Shown here: in pieces, positions 6,785 through 15,353 of the stretch
Position numbering within the stretch: position 1 is the stretch's first letter
Layout of the letters: every line of letters begins with the position of its first letter
NCBI GenBank assembly: GCA_009774535.1
Contig: VSNY01000027.1
Location: 1 to 32,617 of the forward strand
Source of the DNA: Lachnospiraceae bacterium
GTDB lineage: Bacteria > Bacillota > Clostridia > Lachnospirales > Lachnospiraceae
DNA: 32,617 nt
Reading direction: 5' to 3'
Position numbers and translations under genes: made by a program
Notes under the pieces: generated by a model
Databases searched by the model: none
What the model saw: only the letters and a program-made list of their open reading frames with translations
Told to the model about the DNA's origin: nothing

Positions 6785-7843
6785 TTAGCGTTCCCCGCTT
6801 TCTTTTCTAAATTCCGAAAAAATTTCATCCGCGGCATACCCTTTTGCGGCCATCCATTTTATCATATACTGCATTTTGGCTTCATACTCCTGCTGTCTTG
6901 CTTCATATTCCTGTTGTCTTGCTTCATATTCCTGTTCTTTTACTTCGTATTCTTGTTGTCTTGCTTCATATTCCTGCTGTTTGGCTTCATATTCCTGTTT
7001 TTCTTTTTCATACCGTTTTGCCGCACGTTTCAATTCCCGTTTCTTTTCTTTTTTAAAATTCTTTTCTGCCTCCGCTAACGCCTGCCGCTTTTCTGCCTCA
7101 CATTCCCGGCGTTCTTCCTGCCGGATCAGCCATTCTACCTTATTCATATGAATGATCTCCTTTATTTTATTTGCCGTCTCCATATCCAGTATTTTATCTG
7201 CAAACACTAATAGCCCTGCCATTACAAACAGCTGCTGTTCCCTGTCCTTGATCCGGACTGCCAGTTCCGCCAATTCCGCTGCTTTTTGCCTTTTTTGTTT
7301 CTGTGTCTGCAAAGACAGCGGCAGAATCATATATTCCATCAGTTCTTCCTCTGTCAGCTGCCGCCCTGTTTGGATTTTTTCTGTCAATCTGCCGAAAATA
7401 CCGTCCGCATCCAATTCCGAAAGAAATGCTGCCTCGATCCGCATAGTTAATGCGCCAATCTGATATTCACATGACACCTGTTTTCTTTTCACATCTCCTG
7501 TATAAATAACGATCATCCGCAAAGCAGGACACGGTTTCTTTTCGTTGCGGTAACGGTTTGCGATCCCTGCCAGATAGTTCAGGTATTTGATTTTATCTTC
7601 CTTTTTATATCTGCTTTCATAATCCACAATGGCTACGGTCTGATCTGCCAGCTCAAAGAGATTGTCCAGCCGCAGTTCATTGGCTGTGATGATCGGAATA
7701 TTTGTGGGGCCTGCTTTTACGATTTTGGGCAGGTCCAGACCGTATACGCGAAACGTCTTTCCCTGGAAGCGTTCGGCGAGTACTTTACTGGTGATATCCT
7801 TGTTCTGATATGCGATATTTTGTCTGCGCGTTTCTTTTTTCAT
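6785..7843 (-). CDS. Rpn/PD-(D/E)XK-like protein with a heptad-repeat coiled-coil tail
   Basis: The 352-residue product resembles the Rpn-like family of transposase-related nucleases that clostridia carry in many copies. Features are a short N-terminal helix region, VAIVDYESRYKKEDKIKYLNYL, a central strand RMIVIYTGD, and a helical C-terminal half. I could not confirm a complete PD-(D/E)XK active site by eye. Residues about 255-330 are highly charged and include six near-identical heptads of the QEYEARQ type, a likely coiled coil. The start is the ATG at 7843, preceded by AGGAGG; the frame stays open up to 8062, so a longer form from an upstream ATG is possible. The -10/-35 at 8034-8062 leaves a leader of about 185 bases. 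Confidence 0.65.
   Translation of the reverse strand: MKKETRRQNIAYQNKDITSKVLAERFQGKTFRVYGLDLPKIVKAGPTNIPIITANELRLDNLFELADQTVAIVDYESRYKKEDKIKYLNYLAGIANRYRNEKKPCPALRMIVIYTGDVKRKQVSCEYQIGALTMRIEAAFLSELDADGIFGRLTEKIQTGRQLTEEELMEYMILPLSLQTQKQKRQKAAELAELAVRIKDREQQLFVMAGLLVFADKILDMETANKIKEIIHMNKVEWLIRQEERRECEAEKRQALAEAEKNFKKEKKRELKRAAKRYEKEKQEYEAKQQEYEARQQEYEVKEQEYEARQQEYEARQQEYEAKMQYMIKWMAAKGYAADEIFSEFRKESGER
6879..7004 (-). repeat. 21-bp tandem repeats encoding heptads
   Basis: Six consecutive 21-base units (starting 6879, 6900, 6921, 6942, 6963 and 6984) encode the QEYEARQ-type heptads. They are close to identical in DNA, so recent expansion by slippage is likely. Each change of one unit would lengthen the coiled coil by exactly two turns. 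Confidence 0.85.
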
Positions 7844-8033
7844 GTTTCCTCCTGTCTGCTTGCGGGGCCGTCTGGTAAACCCCTGCTGTGTATGTTGTTG
7901 TTTTTGCATGGATTTTCCTTGATCATGACGAACAGGCGGTATCATCTGCCTTTTGGATCTGTCATTCTGACGGGTTTTGCCCCTTTGGCATGCGGGCGGA
8001 ATGCCCTGCATGGAGAAAATATGCTTTGAAGAG

Positions 8034-8062
8034 ATTATAACATGTGACTGATGAAAATTCAA
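8034..8062 (-). promoter_or_regulatory. Promoter of the Rpn-like gene
   Basis: TTGAAT (8057-8062) and TATAAT (8034-8039) are 17 bases apart on the minus strand. The -10 is extended (TGTTATAAT). This is the best promoter between the terminator at 8087 and the gene. Confidence 0.65.
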
Positions 8063-8086
8063 TTGTAAATTCTATTCTTTTCATAT

Positions 8087-8133
8087 AACTGCCCCCGCTG
8101 CCGTCCTTAAGACAGCCGCGAGGGCAGTTTTTT
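8087..8133. terminator. Strong intrinsic terminator, probably used in both directions
   Basis: AACTGCCC (8087-8094) pairs with GGGCAGTT (8122-8129), and the inner arms GCTGCCGTC/GACAGCCGC pair imperfectly. A run of six T follows on the plus strand. The minus-strand hypothetical gene ends directly at its base, so it likely also stops that transcript. Confidence 0.75.
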
Positions 8134-8350
8134 ATGCGCTGATCGGTGTATTTGCAGCTATTTTTATCTCATGTTCCTGTTTACAGCTGCCGATTTCCAG
8201 ATACCATACGACCTGCTGATCATCAATATACGTATAATCTTTCATTTCGCAGAATTTACGGCAGTCTGCCTCGCTTCCATAATAAAGCGGCCTTTGAATC
8301 CCGCTCGGGCTTGCCTTGTATACACAATATTCCTGATTCTTATTTGCCAT
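8132..8350 (-). CDS. Small hypothetical protein, 72 residues
   Basis: The product begins MANKNQEYCVYKASPSGIQ and contains YGSEADCRKFCEMKDYTYIDDQQVVWYLEIG, with three cysteines. I do not recognise the family. No signal peptide or membrane segment is visible; it looks like a small soluble cytoplasmic protein. The start at 8350 is preceded by GGAGG at a 5-base distance; an ATG 12 bases upstream would put that site inside the gene. It has its own good promoter (8439-8467) and terminator (8087-8133), so it is a single-gene transcript and probably real. Confidence 0.7.
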   Translation of the reverse strand: MANKNQEYCVYKASPSGIQRPLYYGSEADCRKFCEMKDYTYIDDQQVVWYLEIGSCKQEHEIKIAANTPISA

Positions 8351-8438
8351 AAATACCTCCATTTCCCCGCCGCAGGCGGTTCAGATTCGCTAAGTGTTGC
8401 TTTGGCTTCCGGTCAGTCAGACCGTCCGGATGGTTGAC

Positions 8439-8467
8439 ATTATGACATGAAGATACAAAAACGTCAA
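8439..8467 (-). promoter_or_regulatory. Promoter of the small hypothetical gene
   Basis: TTGACG (8462-8467) and CATAAT (8439-8444) on the minus strand with a 17-base spacer, about 90 bases before the start codon. Confidence 0.65.
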
Positions 8468-8529
8468 ATTTTACCTGCCCGGATTTGGATGCTTTTTTGA
8501 TTGAATTTTTCTGCTGTTTGCACAAATTC

Positions 8530-8574
8530 CGATCCGGCGCCAAAACCACTTTTGTGAAATTGCATGCCGGATCG
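8530..8574. repeat. 45-bp dyad in the gap after the ABC permease genes
   Basis: CGATCCGGC (8530-8538) pairs perfectly with GCCGGATCG (8566-8574), with a small inner CAC/GTG stem. It lies in the 305-base gene-free stretch between the small hypothetical gene and the permease. No T run follows on either strand. It could still end the permease transcript. Confidence 0.45.
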
Positions 8575-8655
8575 AACGGTTCCTCCGCATATTGACCAAT
8601 TTTACGAACTGCCTGCGGAAATCCTTGGTATATTATCCGAAAAAATCCTAAATTT

Positions 8656-9867
8656 TTATTCCACGCGGCGCAATGCCCCTGATAACCACAGGCCGCATCC
8701 GGCCAAAAACAAAATGCCTGCAGACAAAACTTCGATATAAGGCATACCACTAAAACGGTACAGTTTATTGTCAGAATAAAAAGCGTTTTCCAGCAGTTTG
8801 GGACACCATACAGCCAGCGCAACCGCCAGAGGAATGACGCGCAGCAGCATGGAAATATAGTTTCTGCTTTTCTGTGAAAGGAAAAAAACAATGCCTGCTG
8901 TCGCAAACGCGGTTAGATAACAAAGCGCCGCCAGCATCAGACACCAGATGCCATGCGTCCAGTCTGGCCAGCAAAACCGCATCATCGTAAACGAATACAT
9001 GCTGCACGGAAAAAATACAGAGGTGCCATGCCTAAAAAACAAAGCGCCGAATACCGCCAGATCAGCCGTAGTTATCAAAAATGTCGAAAGAACCGCCGCC
9101 ACAGACTGGCCATAATAAATAGTTCTGCCACGTCTGGAACTGTACTGCAGCGGCTGCACCCGGCATAAGCGGTCACGCACAAGCAGCGGCGATAACAGCA
9201 GACAAACAGAAAGGCAAATCAGGACAAGCAGAGCCCCTGCAAATCTGCTGACTGTCTGCGGTAATTCGGGCGGCAGAATCTTTTGCCACAACTGCGTTTC
9301 TCCATAACAGAGTGTTTGAATATGTTCTAATTCTTTCGGACTGTTTGCGGCCCCGCTTTGTATCCACAGATCTTTGCGGTATTCCTTTTTTATCTGATAG
9401 GTCTGCTCCAGCAGATAAGACGCATACAGCCGTGATTCGATCAAGTCCGTTTCTTCACTGCACAGATCGTTGTGCAGAAGCATCGCATCTGCATACCTTT
9501 CATCCTGATCCGCCGAAACTGCCCGAGACGCCGCCTCTTCCACCGCTTGTTTGCAAAATTCCGCATACTGCGCAAATGTTTCCAGGCCATATTTTTTTCC
9601 AATACGGCTTTGGGACACATACTGGTCCGCTTGTTTGTGTAGCGCAGGTATATCCGCCTGAAATTGCGTGAATGCTTCTTCTGAAAGGTCTGTCCCGTAT
9701 GTCTGCACCAGGTCGCTGCACACCTGAACCATTCCGGCAGCTTCCTGGTCAAATGGCGAGTCTGTCGTATAAAATGCCAAAAATAACGTATCGTATACAA
9801 ATCCCAGAAGCAACACTGCCAGTACTGTCCCGGGCCGCCATATTTTTTTCAATTCTTCCCAAATCAT
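8656..9867 (-). CDS. ABC-2-type transporter permease (second permease of the operon)
   Basis: The 403-residue product has one N-terminal membrane helix (after MIWEELKKIWRPG), then a long extracytoplasmic region of about 160 residues rich in charged residues, then five or so helices from residue 205 onward. This architecture (one helix, large outer loop, membrane bundle) is typical of ABC-2 permeases of export or antimicrobial-peptide-defence type. AAAGGAG precedes the ATG. It follows the other permease gene by 18 bases and is the last gene of the sigma/ABC run. Substrate unknown. Confidence 0.75.
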   Translation of the reverse strand: MIWEELKKIWRPGTVLAVLLLGFVYDTLFLAFYTTDSPFDQEAAGMVQVCSDLVQTYGTDLSEEAFTQFQADIPALHKQADQYVSQSRIGKKYGLETFAQYAEFCKQAVEEAASRAVSADQDERYADAMLLHNDLCSEETDLIESRLYASYLLEQTYQIKKEYRKDLWIQSGAANSPKELEHIQTLCYGETQLWQKILPPELPQTVSRFAGALLVLICLSVCLLLSPLLVRDRLCRVQPLQYSSRRGRTIYYGQSVAAVLSTFLITTADLAVFGALFFRHGTSVFFPCSMYSFTMMRFCWPDWTHGIWCLMLAALCYLTAFATAGIVFFLSQKSRNYISMLLRVIPLAVALAVWCPKLLENAFYSDNKLYRFSGMPYIEVLSAGILFLAGCGLWLSGALRRVE

Positions 9868-9885
9868 CCTGTCTCCTTTCTGTAT

Positions 9886-11100
9886 CTACGCCAGATCTTT
9901 CCGGTAAAAATGCCGGTATCCCAAAGCCAGCAGCAGCCCGCACAAAAGAATGCACAATGCCCCGGCCACACACTCCTGCCACGGAATTACCGCATGAATA
10001 CCCATATCGGAAAACCACAGCGGCTGCAGCCACCACAGCATCACCGGCGACCATAAGACAACTTCATAAATCGCCCAGTTTCCCGCATTGCCCGCCAGCA
10101 GCGCTGCCTCAAACCGCAGCGCCGCCAGAACCAGCAGGATCAAAAACGCGGCATAACCGTTATTTACCAGCAACCCGGCCACATTCCCAAGTATGTAAAA
10201 CACAACGACCAGAGCCAGGCCAAGTGTCAAAACCGCTGCCAGATAACTGCGCATCTGAAAATCCGCCCACGGCACAAACGGCAGCTTCATTCCCATCGCA
10301 TAGAAGTTATAAAACTGCGTAGCCATATCGGTATCCCAAATCCCGCCCAGCTGCCAGGCGTTTGCAAAGATCAGGCAGGATACCACAGCCAGAAAACCAT
10401 ATGCCGCCACTGCATACAGCAGCCCGGCGCAACTCTTTTCCCGCTGGATCTGCCTGCCATGTTTCGTCGTATAGACGATCTGCCAGGTTCGTTCCATATG
10501 CTCCTTGTGACACAGATACAACGCCGTTAATACCGCCGCAAGCATCCCTTCGGCAAGAATGACCCGGCAAAGTTTCGCAAACAGAGCATCAAACAAAACC
10601 GTTGTCATCCCTGCCGCCCCAACATCCATAGAAGCGCCCCGGCGGGCCAGCGCCCGGATTCTGCTTTCCTGTCTTTGGTATTTCCGCTCCAGCGCATCCG
10701 CAACCCAGCCTTTCACCCGATACTGTCCAATCATCTGCTGTGCAGTCCTGCCCGTATCATACCCATCCAAAAGATCCCGGGCGCCCTGCGTCTGCTGCAG
10801 CAGCCATACTTTCTGTTTACTGTCCTTAAGCCTTGCCGCCTGTCTGGAAAAATCCGCACCCATCCTGCTTCCCGCAAGATCTCTGACCTGTCTGACACAG
10901 GCAATCTTGTCCTCCCCATACACGCTGCCCGTTACGAACAATGTATTAAACCCGATGCACAGCAGTACAAACAAATGCAGCGCCCGGATACCGCACAGCT
11001 TCTTAAGTTCCCACCAGAACAATCCGCAGCAAAACCATTTTCTGCCAGACATCTTTTTCTGCCGTCTCTTTTTTGACCAGAATCTGATCCCTGTTCCCAT
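9886..11100 (-). CDS. ABC-2-type transporter permease (first permease of the operon)
   Basis: The product has about 404 residues with the same plan as the downstream permease: a basic N-terminus with WWELKKLCGIRALHLF leading into the first helix, an outer loop of about 130 residues, then several helices to the C-terminus. The two permeases probably form a heterodimer around the ATPase encoded just upstream. Two starts are possible: ATG at 11100 with AAAGGGG 10 bases before it, or GTG at 11106 with the same site only 4 bases away. I prefer the ATG. Part of the outer loop (residues 75-165) is rich in Arg and Gln and has no recognised domain. Confidence 0.75.
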   Translation of the reverse strand: MGTGIRFWSKKRRQKKMSGRKWFCCGLFWWELKKLCGIRALHLFVLLCIGFNTLFVTGSVYGEDKIACVRQVRDLAGSRMGADFSRQAARLKDSKQKVWLLQQTQGARDLLDGYDTGRTAQQMIGQYRVKGWVADALERKYQRQESRIRALARRGASMDVGAAGMTTVLFDALFAKLCRVILAEGMLAAVLTALYLCHKEHMERTWQIVYTTKHGRQIQREKSCAGLLYAVAAYGFLAVVSCLIFANAWQLGGIWDTDMATQFYNFYAMGMKLPFVPWADFQMRSYLAAVLTLGLALVVVFYILGNVAGLLVNNGYAAFLILLVLAALRFEAALLAGNAGNWAIYEVVLWSPVMLWWLQPLWFSDMGIHAVIPWQECVAGALCILLCGLLLALGYRHFYRKDLA

Positions 11101-11148
11101 ATGCACACCACCCCTTTGATCCCATCCTTTTGTTCTGCCTGGATCTCC

Positions 11149-12012
11149 TTATTCCATTCCACCGCGGTACAGATATAAAAATGCATCTTCCAAATTTGGC
11201 TCCGCCTGGCGCGCACCTTCGATATGGACAGCCCGTTCTGGTTTTGTCACAATACGCATCATCGTCCCATACGCTCCCTGACATTCACTAAGCAGATAGT
11301 CCTCGTCTCCAAGCGGCGTATCTGCAGGAACCTCGTATACTCTCTGCCGCATTTTTTCACAAATTTCCATCGGCGTTTCACAGGCCGCTATCCTATGATC
11401 ACGGATCATTACAATCTGACTGGCAATCGTCTCAAGATCTGATACAATATGCGTAGACAGCACAACAATCCGCTCTTTGGAAATCCGATGGATCAGGTTG
11501 CGGAAACGCACGCGCTCTTTCGGGTCCAGCCCTGCGGTCGGCTCATCCAGAATCAGCAGCTGCGGATCGTTCAGCATCGCCTGCGCGATTCCAACCCGCT
11601 GCAGCATCCCGCCGGAAAATCCGCGCATTTTTTTATTCTTTACTTCTGATAACGCCACCTCTTCCAGCAGAAGGTCTATCCGTTTTTCCGCTTCCTTTTT
11701 GCCGATACACTGCAGCGCTGCGAGATAGGTCAGAAACTGCTTTGGAGAGTAATTTTTATAATAGCCTGGCTCCTGCGGCAGATATCCGAGCAGTCCACGG
11801 TAATCTTCCCCCATGGCCAGTATTTCTTCCCCATCCCAGCGAATGGTTCCGCTGGTTGGGCGCAGCAGTGTTGCCAGCATTTTCATCAGCGTCGTCTTAC
11901 CTGCCCCGTTTGGCGCCAGAAGACCATAGACTCCGTTTGTAAATGTTAAGTTTACATCGTTTAGGGCTGTAAAGTTTCCATACTTTTTTGTTACGTGTTC
12001 TACTGAAAGCAT
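11149..12012 (-). CDS. ABC transporter ATP-binding protein
   Basis: The 287-residue product has the full ABC ATPase set: Walker A APNGAGKTT (about 33-41), Q-loop LGYLPQEPG (75-83), signature GFSGGMLQR (131-139), Walker B LLILDEPTAGLD (152-163) and the switch histidine in LSTHIV (about 188). Past residue 210 is the short C-terminal extension usual in exporters of the DrrA/CcmA type. It would power the two permeases downstream. The gap to the upstream membrane protein gene is 120 bases. AAAGGATC precedes the ATG. Confidence 0.92.
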   Translation of the reverse strand: MLSVEHVTKKYGNFTALNDVNLTFTNGVYGLLAPNGAGKTTLMKMLATLLRPTSGTIRWDGEEILAMGEDYRGLLGYLPQEPGYYKNYSPKQFLTYLAALQCIGKKEAEKRIDLLLEEVALSEVKNKKMRGFSGGMLQRVGIAQAMLNDPQLLILDEPTAGLDPKERVRFRNLIHRISKERIVVLSTHIVSDLETIASQIVMIRDHRIAACETPMEICEKMRQRVYEVPADTPLGDEDYLLSECQGAYGTMMRIVTKPERAVHIEGARQAEPNLEDAFLYLYRGGME

Positions 12013-12132
12013 TGTGTTAGATCCTTTCTTTAATTATAGGAATTTTGGGCTGGGCGGAGACTTCTTTTGGCTGGGCGGACTGCCCTCCCGTTCCGCTGGC
12101 ACGGTCACGTCCGGATAGCCACCAAACACTCG

Positions 12133-12900
12133 CTACAACAAATATCCCGTTTCCTCAGCTATACCAGCTTCAAAATAAAATTTTTTCAGCCCCCTGACAT
12201 ACCCCCCGCCACAAACCACCGCGCTAAAAACCAGTAACGCCGCCGGGATCTCCTCCCATAGATACGCTGTCCTGTCACCAAACGCCAGCAGCGCCGCGCC
12301 CATCCCACACCAAAGCGCAGGCGCCGCGCCAAGCGCGATCTGGTGTTTGCACTTCCATTCAAAAATCAGCTGCATCCATGCATAAAAAAATAGCGCCGTA
12401 AAAGAAATTCCTGCGAGCCGCAGCACCGGCCAGATCTCCTCTGCGTATAATCCCGCCGGGACATGGACGCCGCATAGCAGCAGGGCCGATGCCCCGGCCG
12501 ACAGCAGCAGACGTAATACGGTCATCTGATGCAGCGACAGCCGGCACACCATCAGCGTCTGATACATGCCTGTCATCTTTTCTTTCCATACCGTCAGCAG
12601 ATGAAACAGTGCGTAAAATACCGGAGACGCCAAAAATACAAGCAGCCCCGGCAGCTGCGGGCTGTTTTTGGACGCTTCATATACGACTGCCCATATGCTG
12701 CCGTCCAACAGCAGCGCCAGCAGCATGCAGTCCCATACGCCAAAAAAAATTCCCCGCAGACCGGCCGCGCTGCAAAGGCTTCGCAGTATACTTCCAAAAT
12801 GGCGCGGCTGTAACGTGGCTCTGGCTGTGATTTGATGGATCTGCGCTTCTTTCTCCGCTGCATCCGGCCAGTCAATTTCTTCCAGATAATTATGTTTCAT
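12133..12900 (-). CDS. Membrane protein between the ECF sigma factor and the ABC genes, possible anti-sigma or transporter partner
   Basis: The 255-residue product has a cytoplasmic N-terminus of about 45 residues (MKHNYLEEIDWPDAAEKEAQI) and about six membrane helices to the C-terminus. No zinc-binding HxxxCxxC anti-sigma motif is present. Its position directly after the sigma factor gene suggests it could regulate the sigma factor through its N-terminal tail, or belong to the transporter. Both are inference from context. I chose the ATG at 12900, preceded by AAAGGAG, over the frame start at 12960. Confidence 0.7.
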   Translation of the reverse strand: MKHNYLEEIDWPDAAEKEAQIHQITARATLQPRHFGSILRSLCSAAGLRGIFFGVWDCMLLALLLDGSIWAVVYEASKNSPQLPGLLVFLASPVFYALFHLLTVWKEKMTGMYQTLMVCRLSLHQMTVLRLLLSAGASALLLCGVHVPAGLYAEEIWPVLRLAGISFTALFFYAWMQLIFEWKCKHQIALGAAPALWCGMGAALLAFGDRTAYLWEEIPAALLVFSAVVCGGGYVRGLKKFYFEAGIAEETGYLL

Positions 12901-13011
12901 TGTTTCGCTCCTTTCTGTCTTGTTCTGCAGACAAAATATTCCGGTTTTGTCCGGATTCAATGTTGTAACCTGGTTAGAACTTTGATTTTTTATTGGCCAC
13001 TGTACTTTGCA

Positions 13012-13542
13012 TCAGCCGGATAATGCTTTTTTGATCTTTGCGGTCAGGCGATAGTACTGCGCTTTGATTTTGGATTCCGGCTGCGCCAGCGCTTTTGCGA
13101 TTTCGGCGAACGGATATTCTCCATAGACACGCATCCGGAACACCTCCTGGGCCTGCGGTTCCATGCCGCATACCAATTCTTCTGCTTTTTGCAGCATTTC
13201 CCTGTTCTGGATTTCTTCTGTAAAATCCCGGCTGTCCGTAATCGTTTGCTCTTCTACTGGTATAAACTGCATCTTTTGCTTTCTTTTCAGGTCAATGATC
13301 TTATGCGAAGCGATATGGTACAGCCAGGTACGAAGCCCGGCTTTTTGCGGCTGATAGGAAGGCAGGGAACGAAATGCAGCCAGAAAGCATTCCTGTGTCA
13401 GATCCAGTGCATCTTCCCGGTTGCCTGTCTGCCTGTATACATATGCATAGATATCATCATAATAGGCCCGCACCAGCGCATCCGCAGCCTTGCGGGAACC
13501 GTGACGTACGATCTTTTGTACCCACTGCTGTTCTTGTTCCAA
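13012..13542 (-). CDS. ECF-type RNA polymerase sigma factor
   Basis: The 176-residue product has sigma region 2 at about residues 22-85 (AYYDDIYAYVYRQTGNREDA, then LTQECFLAAFRSL) and region 4 at about 125-175 (EVFRMRVYGEYPFAEIAKAL). It lacks regions 1 and 3, as ECF sigma factors do. It starts with TTG at 13542, preceded by GGGGGTG. It leads a run with a membrane protein and an ABC exporter, so its likely target is this operon and the trigger may be an envelope or peptide stress. A candidate ECF-like promoter lies upstream. Confidence 0.88.
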   Translation of the reverse strand: MEQEQQWVQKIVRHGSRKAADALVRAYYDDIYAYVYRQTGNREDALDLTQECFLAAFRSLPSYQPQKAGLRTWLYHIASHKIIDLKRKQKMQFIPVEEQTITDSRDFTEEIQNREMLQKAEELVCGMEPQAQEVFRMRVYGEYPFAEIAKALAQPESKIKAQYYRLTAKIKKALSG

Positions 13543-13574
13543 GCCTTCACCCCCTGCCTTGCTGAAGTTCTTTG

Positions 13575-13607
13575 TTTATATATTCGTATAAACATATAAA
13601 AAGTTGC
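13575..13607 (-). promoter_or_regulatory. Candidate ECF-type promoter and inverted repeat upstream of the sigma gene
   Basis: On the minus strand GCAACTT (13601-13607) is followed by TATACG (13585-13590) about 10-16 bases on, loosely like a GNAAC/CG ECF promoter. TTTATA (13575-13580) and TATAAA (13587-13592) form a small inverted repeat over it. Autoregulation is possible but weakly supported. Confidence 0.3.
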
Positions 13608-13705
13608 AGGAAAAATAAAAAAAAGCAGAACGTTTTCTGGTTCCGCTGAAATGTAAGATGGCAGCCGTTCCACAACTGACCGGAACGGTTGCCTAAGATT
13701 CTGCG

Positions 13706-13729
13706 GGCCGGAAATGCTGATTTCCGGCC
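13706..13729. terminator. Hairpin downstream of the M56 protease gene
   Basis: GGCCGGAAAT (13706-13715) and ATTTCCGGCC (13720-13729) form a perfect 10-bp stem with loop GCTG. It lies just after the stop of the M56 gene. The T-rich tail is on the plus-strand side, so the direction of use is unclear. A second stem, CCGTTCC/GGAACGG (13665-13688), follows. Confidence 0.55.
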
Positions 13730-13738
13730 GCTTGATTT

Positions 13739-15343
13739 TTATGGTTCGTTTGGAGTTGCCTGTGCTGATTTTGTGATGTCTGTATTGCCCACTGTCTCGG
13801 CAGGTTCCAATACATTTTCATCTGGCATTTGTTTTGTACCTGCAGCCTGCGTGTTCGCACTGGAATTTCTGTTTTCTTTAAACTGTTCCGGCAGATCCTC
13901 GTTTTCCGATGAATCTGGCACCAACTTAGTATCCACCGTCGTTTTGCCTGCTATTTTCCCGTCTTCTGTTTCTTGAAATTCCCCGTTTTGAATCTCATAC
14001 TCTTGTTCATCGTCTAATGGTTCCAGTATATATTTACCATCATCATTGACAGAATAACTGTATAATCCGGTTTTTTCTACTGGTTCGCAGAATGTCACAC
14101 GAACGTTTTCTTTCAGATCTTTTGCCGCCTCTGCATTCACTTTTGTCAGTACACTGCCCGTATCTGTATGCTTGATTTCTTCGCCGTCGTTTTCCGAAGC
14201 TGGCGTTTCTTTTATTTCTGTTTCCGTCAAAAGCTCATTCACCTGATTCGCTTCTGCTTTTGTCCCGGCTGTCTGCTCGTTTGTCGCAAATACAGACGTC
14301 GCACCCATAAAAAGTATTCCTGCGCATAAGATACCGGTTGCTGTTAATTTTTTATATTTCATAATAGCCACTATCCTTTCTTTGACCGGATTTTCCCAAA
14401 ATCCGCTGCAAAACAATGTCGTCTTCTTCTGATTCTTCGCCAGTGTCAAAAGTGTATATGCATACTCCTGTCTGCCCTGCTTGCCGTATGCCGCCAGCAC
14501 CTGCTCGTCACAGCATAATTCCAGATCCCTTGCAAACAGCACATACATCAGCCACACCGCCGGATTAAACCAATGCACACAGACAGCAGCAGCGCAAAAC
14601 AGTTTCCGCAGATTGTCATAACGTCTGATATGAACCATTTCATGTGTCAGGATATGCTGCATCTGCGCCTGCTCCAAAGACAGCAGTCCCTTTGGAATGA
14701 CAATGCGCTGCCGGATCAGCCCAAACACCAGCGGCGAACGGATCTGGTCATGAACGAAAATACGTACGTTCTTTCCCTGTGCACGCATACCTGCCAGCCT
14801 GCATGCCGACCGACAGCACTCCTTCATCTGATCGAATTTATGCCAGATAGCATTTTCGGCTCCATCCTGTCTGTCATACTGCATTGTCAGATTCTCCTGA
14901 CAGACGCCCGGCGCCACGATGCTTTCCAGCGCAAGCGCCTGTGCCAGCAGCCGATATTCTTTCCAATAAGAATAGAAAAAATATACACCAGCGCAGCACA
15001 TACCTGTCAGCCAGATCCATCCTGCTGCCTGCATCGGATCTGCTCCCCAAAAGCCTGTCTGGCCGCAAGAAGCCGCTTGCGGCACTCCATCTGCAGAGCC
15101 TCCTCTGGCTGGATGTCCCGTAACGACCGGGCGCAGGCTGCACATCCGCTGTACGAGTCTGCACACCGGAACCGAAATCCCTTTTTGTATCGGCAGACTG
15201 CCCGGCAGCAGCAGCCTTGCCAGCGCGACCATCCACAGCAGCATAACCGCCCGTCTGGAAAGCTTCCATAAACTGCTTCTGCAAACAAACACAATCAGCA
15301 GAATCAGCACGCCCGCAGAAACGCTCATTTCCAACAACCTCAT
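13739..15343 (-). CDS. M56 (BlaR1/MecR1-type) membrane metalloprotease with a non-penicillin-binding acidic sensor region
   Basis: The 534-residue product has the BlaR1-like N-terminal half: membrane helices at about 8-22, 30-48 and 105-125, then the zinc protease region with HEMVH at about 234-238, and a final helix at 333-352. BlaR1 and MecR1 continue with a class D-like beta-lactam-binding domain. Here the outer part (about 355-534) is instead a mostly acidic stretch rich in Glu, Thr, Asn and Ser. It has no STYK or KTG motif and only a short beta-rich core (about 400-455). It therefore cannot sense beta-lactams in the known way. The gene starts 10 bases after the BlaI-like gene stops. In this family the protease inactivates its repressor when the sensor is triggered; the trigger is unknown. 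Confidence 0.82.
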   Translation of the reverse strand: MRLLEMSVSAGVLILLIVFVCRSSLWKLSRRAVMLLWMVALARLLLPGSLPIQKGISVPVCRLVQRMCSLRPVVTGHPARGGSADGVPQAASCGQTGFWGADPMQAAGWIWLTGMCCAGVYFFYSYWKEYRLLAQALALESIVAPGVCQENLTMQYDRQDGAENAIWHKFDQMKECCRSACRLAGMRAQGKNVRIFVHDQIRSPLVFGLIRQRIVIPKGLLSLEQAQMQHILTHEMVHIRRYDNLRKLFCAAAVCVHWFNPAVWLMYVLFARDLELCCDEQVLAAYGKQGRQEYAYTLLTLAKNQKKTTLFCSGFWENPVKERIVAIMKYKKLTATGILCAGILFMGATSVFATNEQTAGTKAEANQVNELLTETEIKETPASENDGEEIKHTDTGSVLTKVNAEAAKDLKENVRVTFCEPVEKTGLYSYSVNDDGKYILEPLDDEQEYEIQNGEFQETEDGKIAGKTTVDTKLVPDSSENEDLPEQFKENRNSSANTQAAGTKQMPDENVLEPAETVGNTDITKSAQATPNEP

Positions 15344-15353
15344 ACAACCAACC

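Noticed and set aside
6637..6837. 66-codon minus-strand frame after the Rpn-like gene
   Set aside because: It overlaps the Rpn-like gene, has no ribosome binding site, and its sequence does not resemble a protein family.
8340..8906. 188-codon minus-strand frame
   Set aside because: It overlaps the end of the permease gene in another frame and runs through the promoter and dyad of the next gene.
13739..15343. Standard BlaR1 beta-lactam sensor
   Set aside because: The outer region lacks STYK, SXV and KTG motifs, so the beta-lactam function does not follow.
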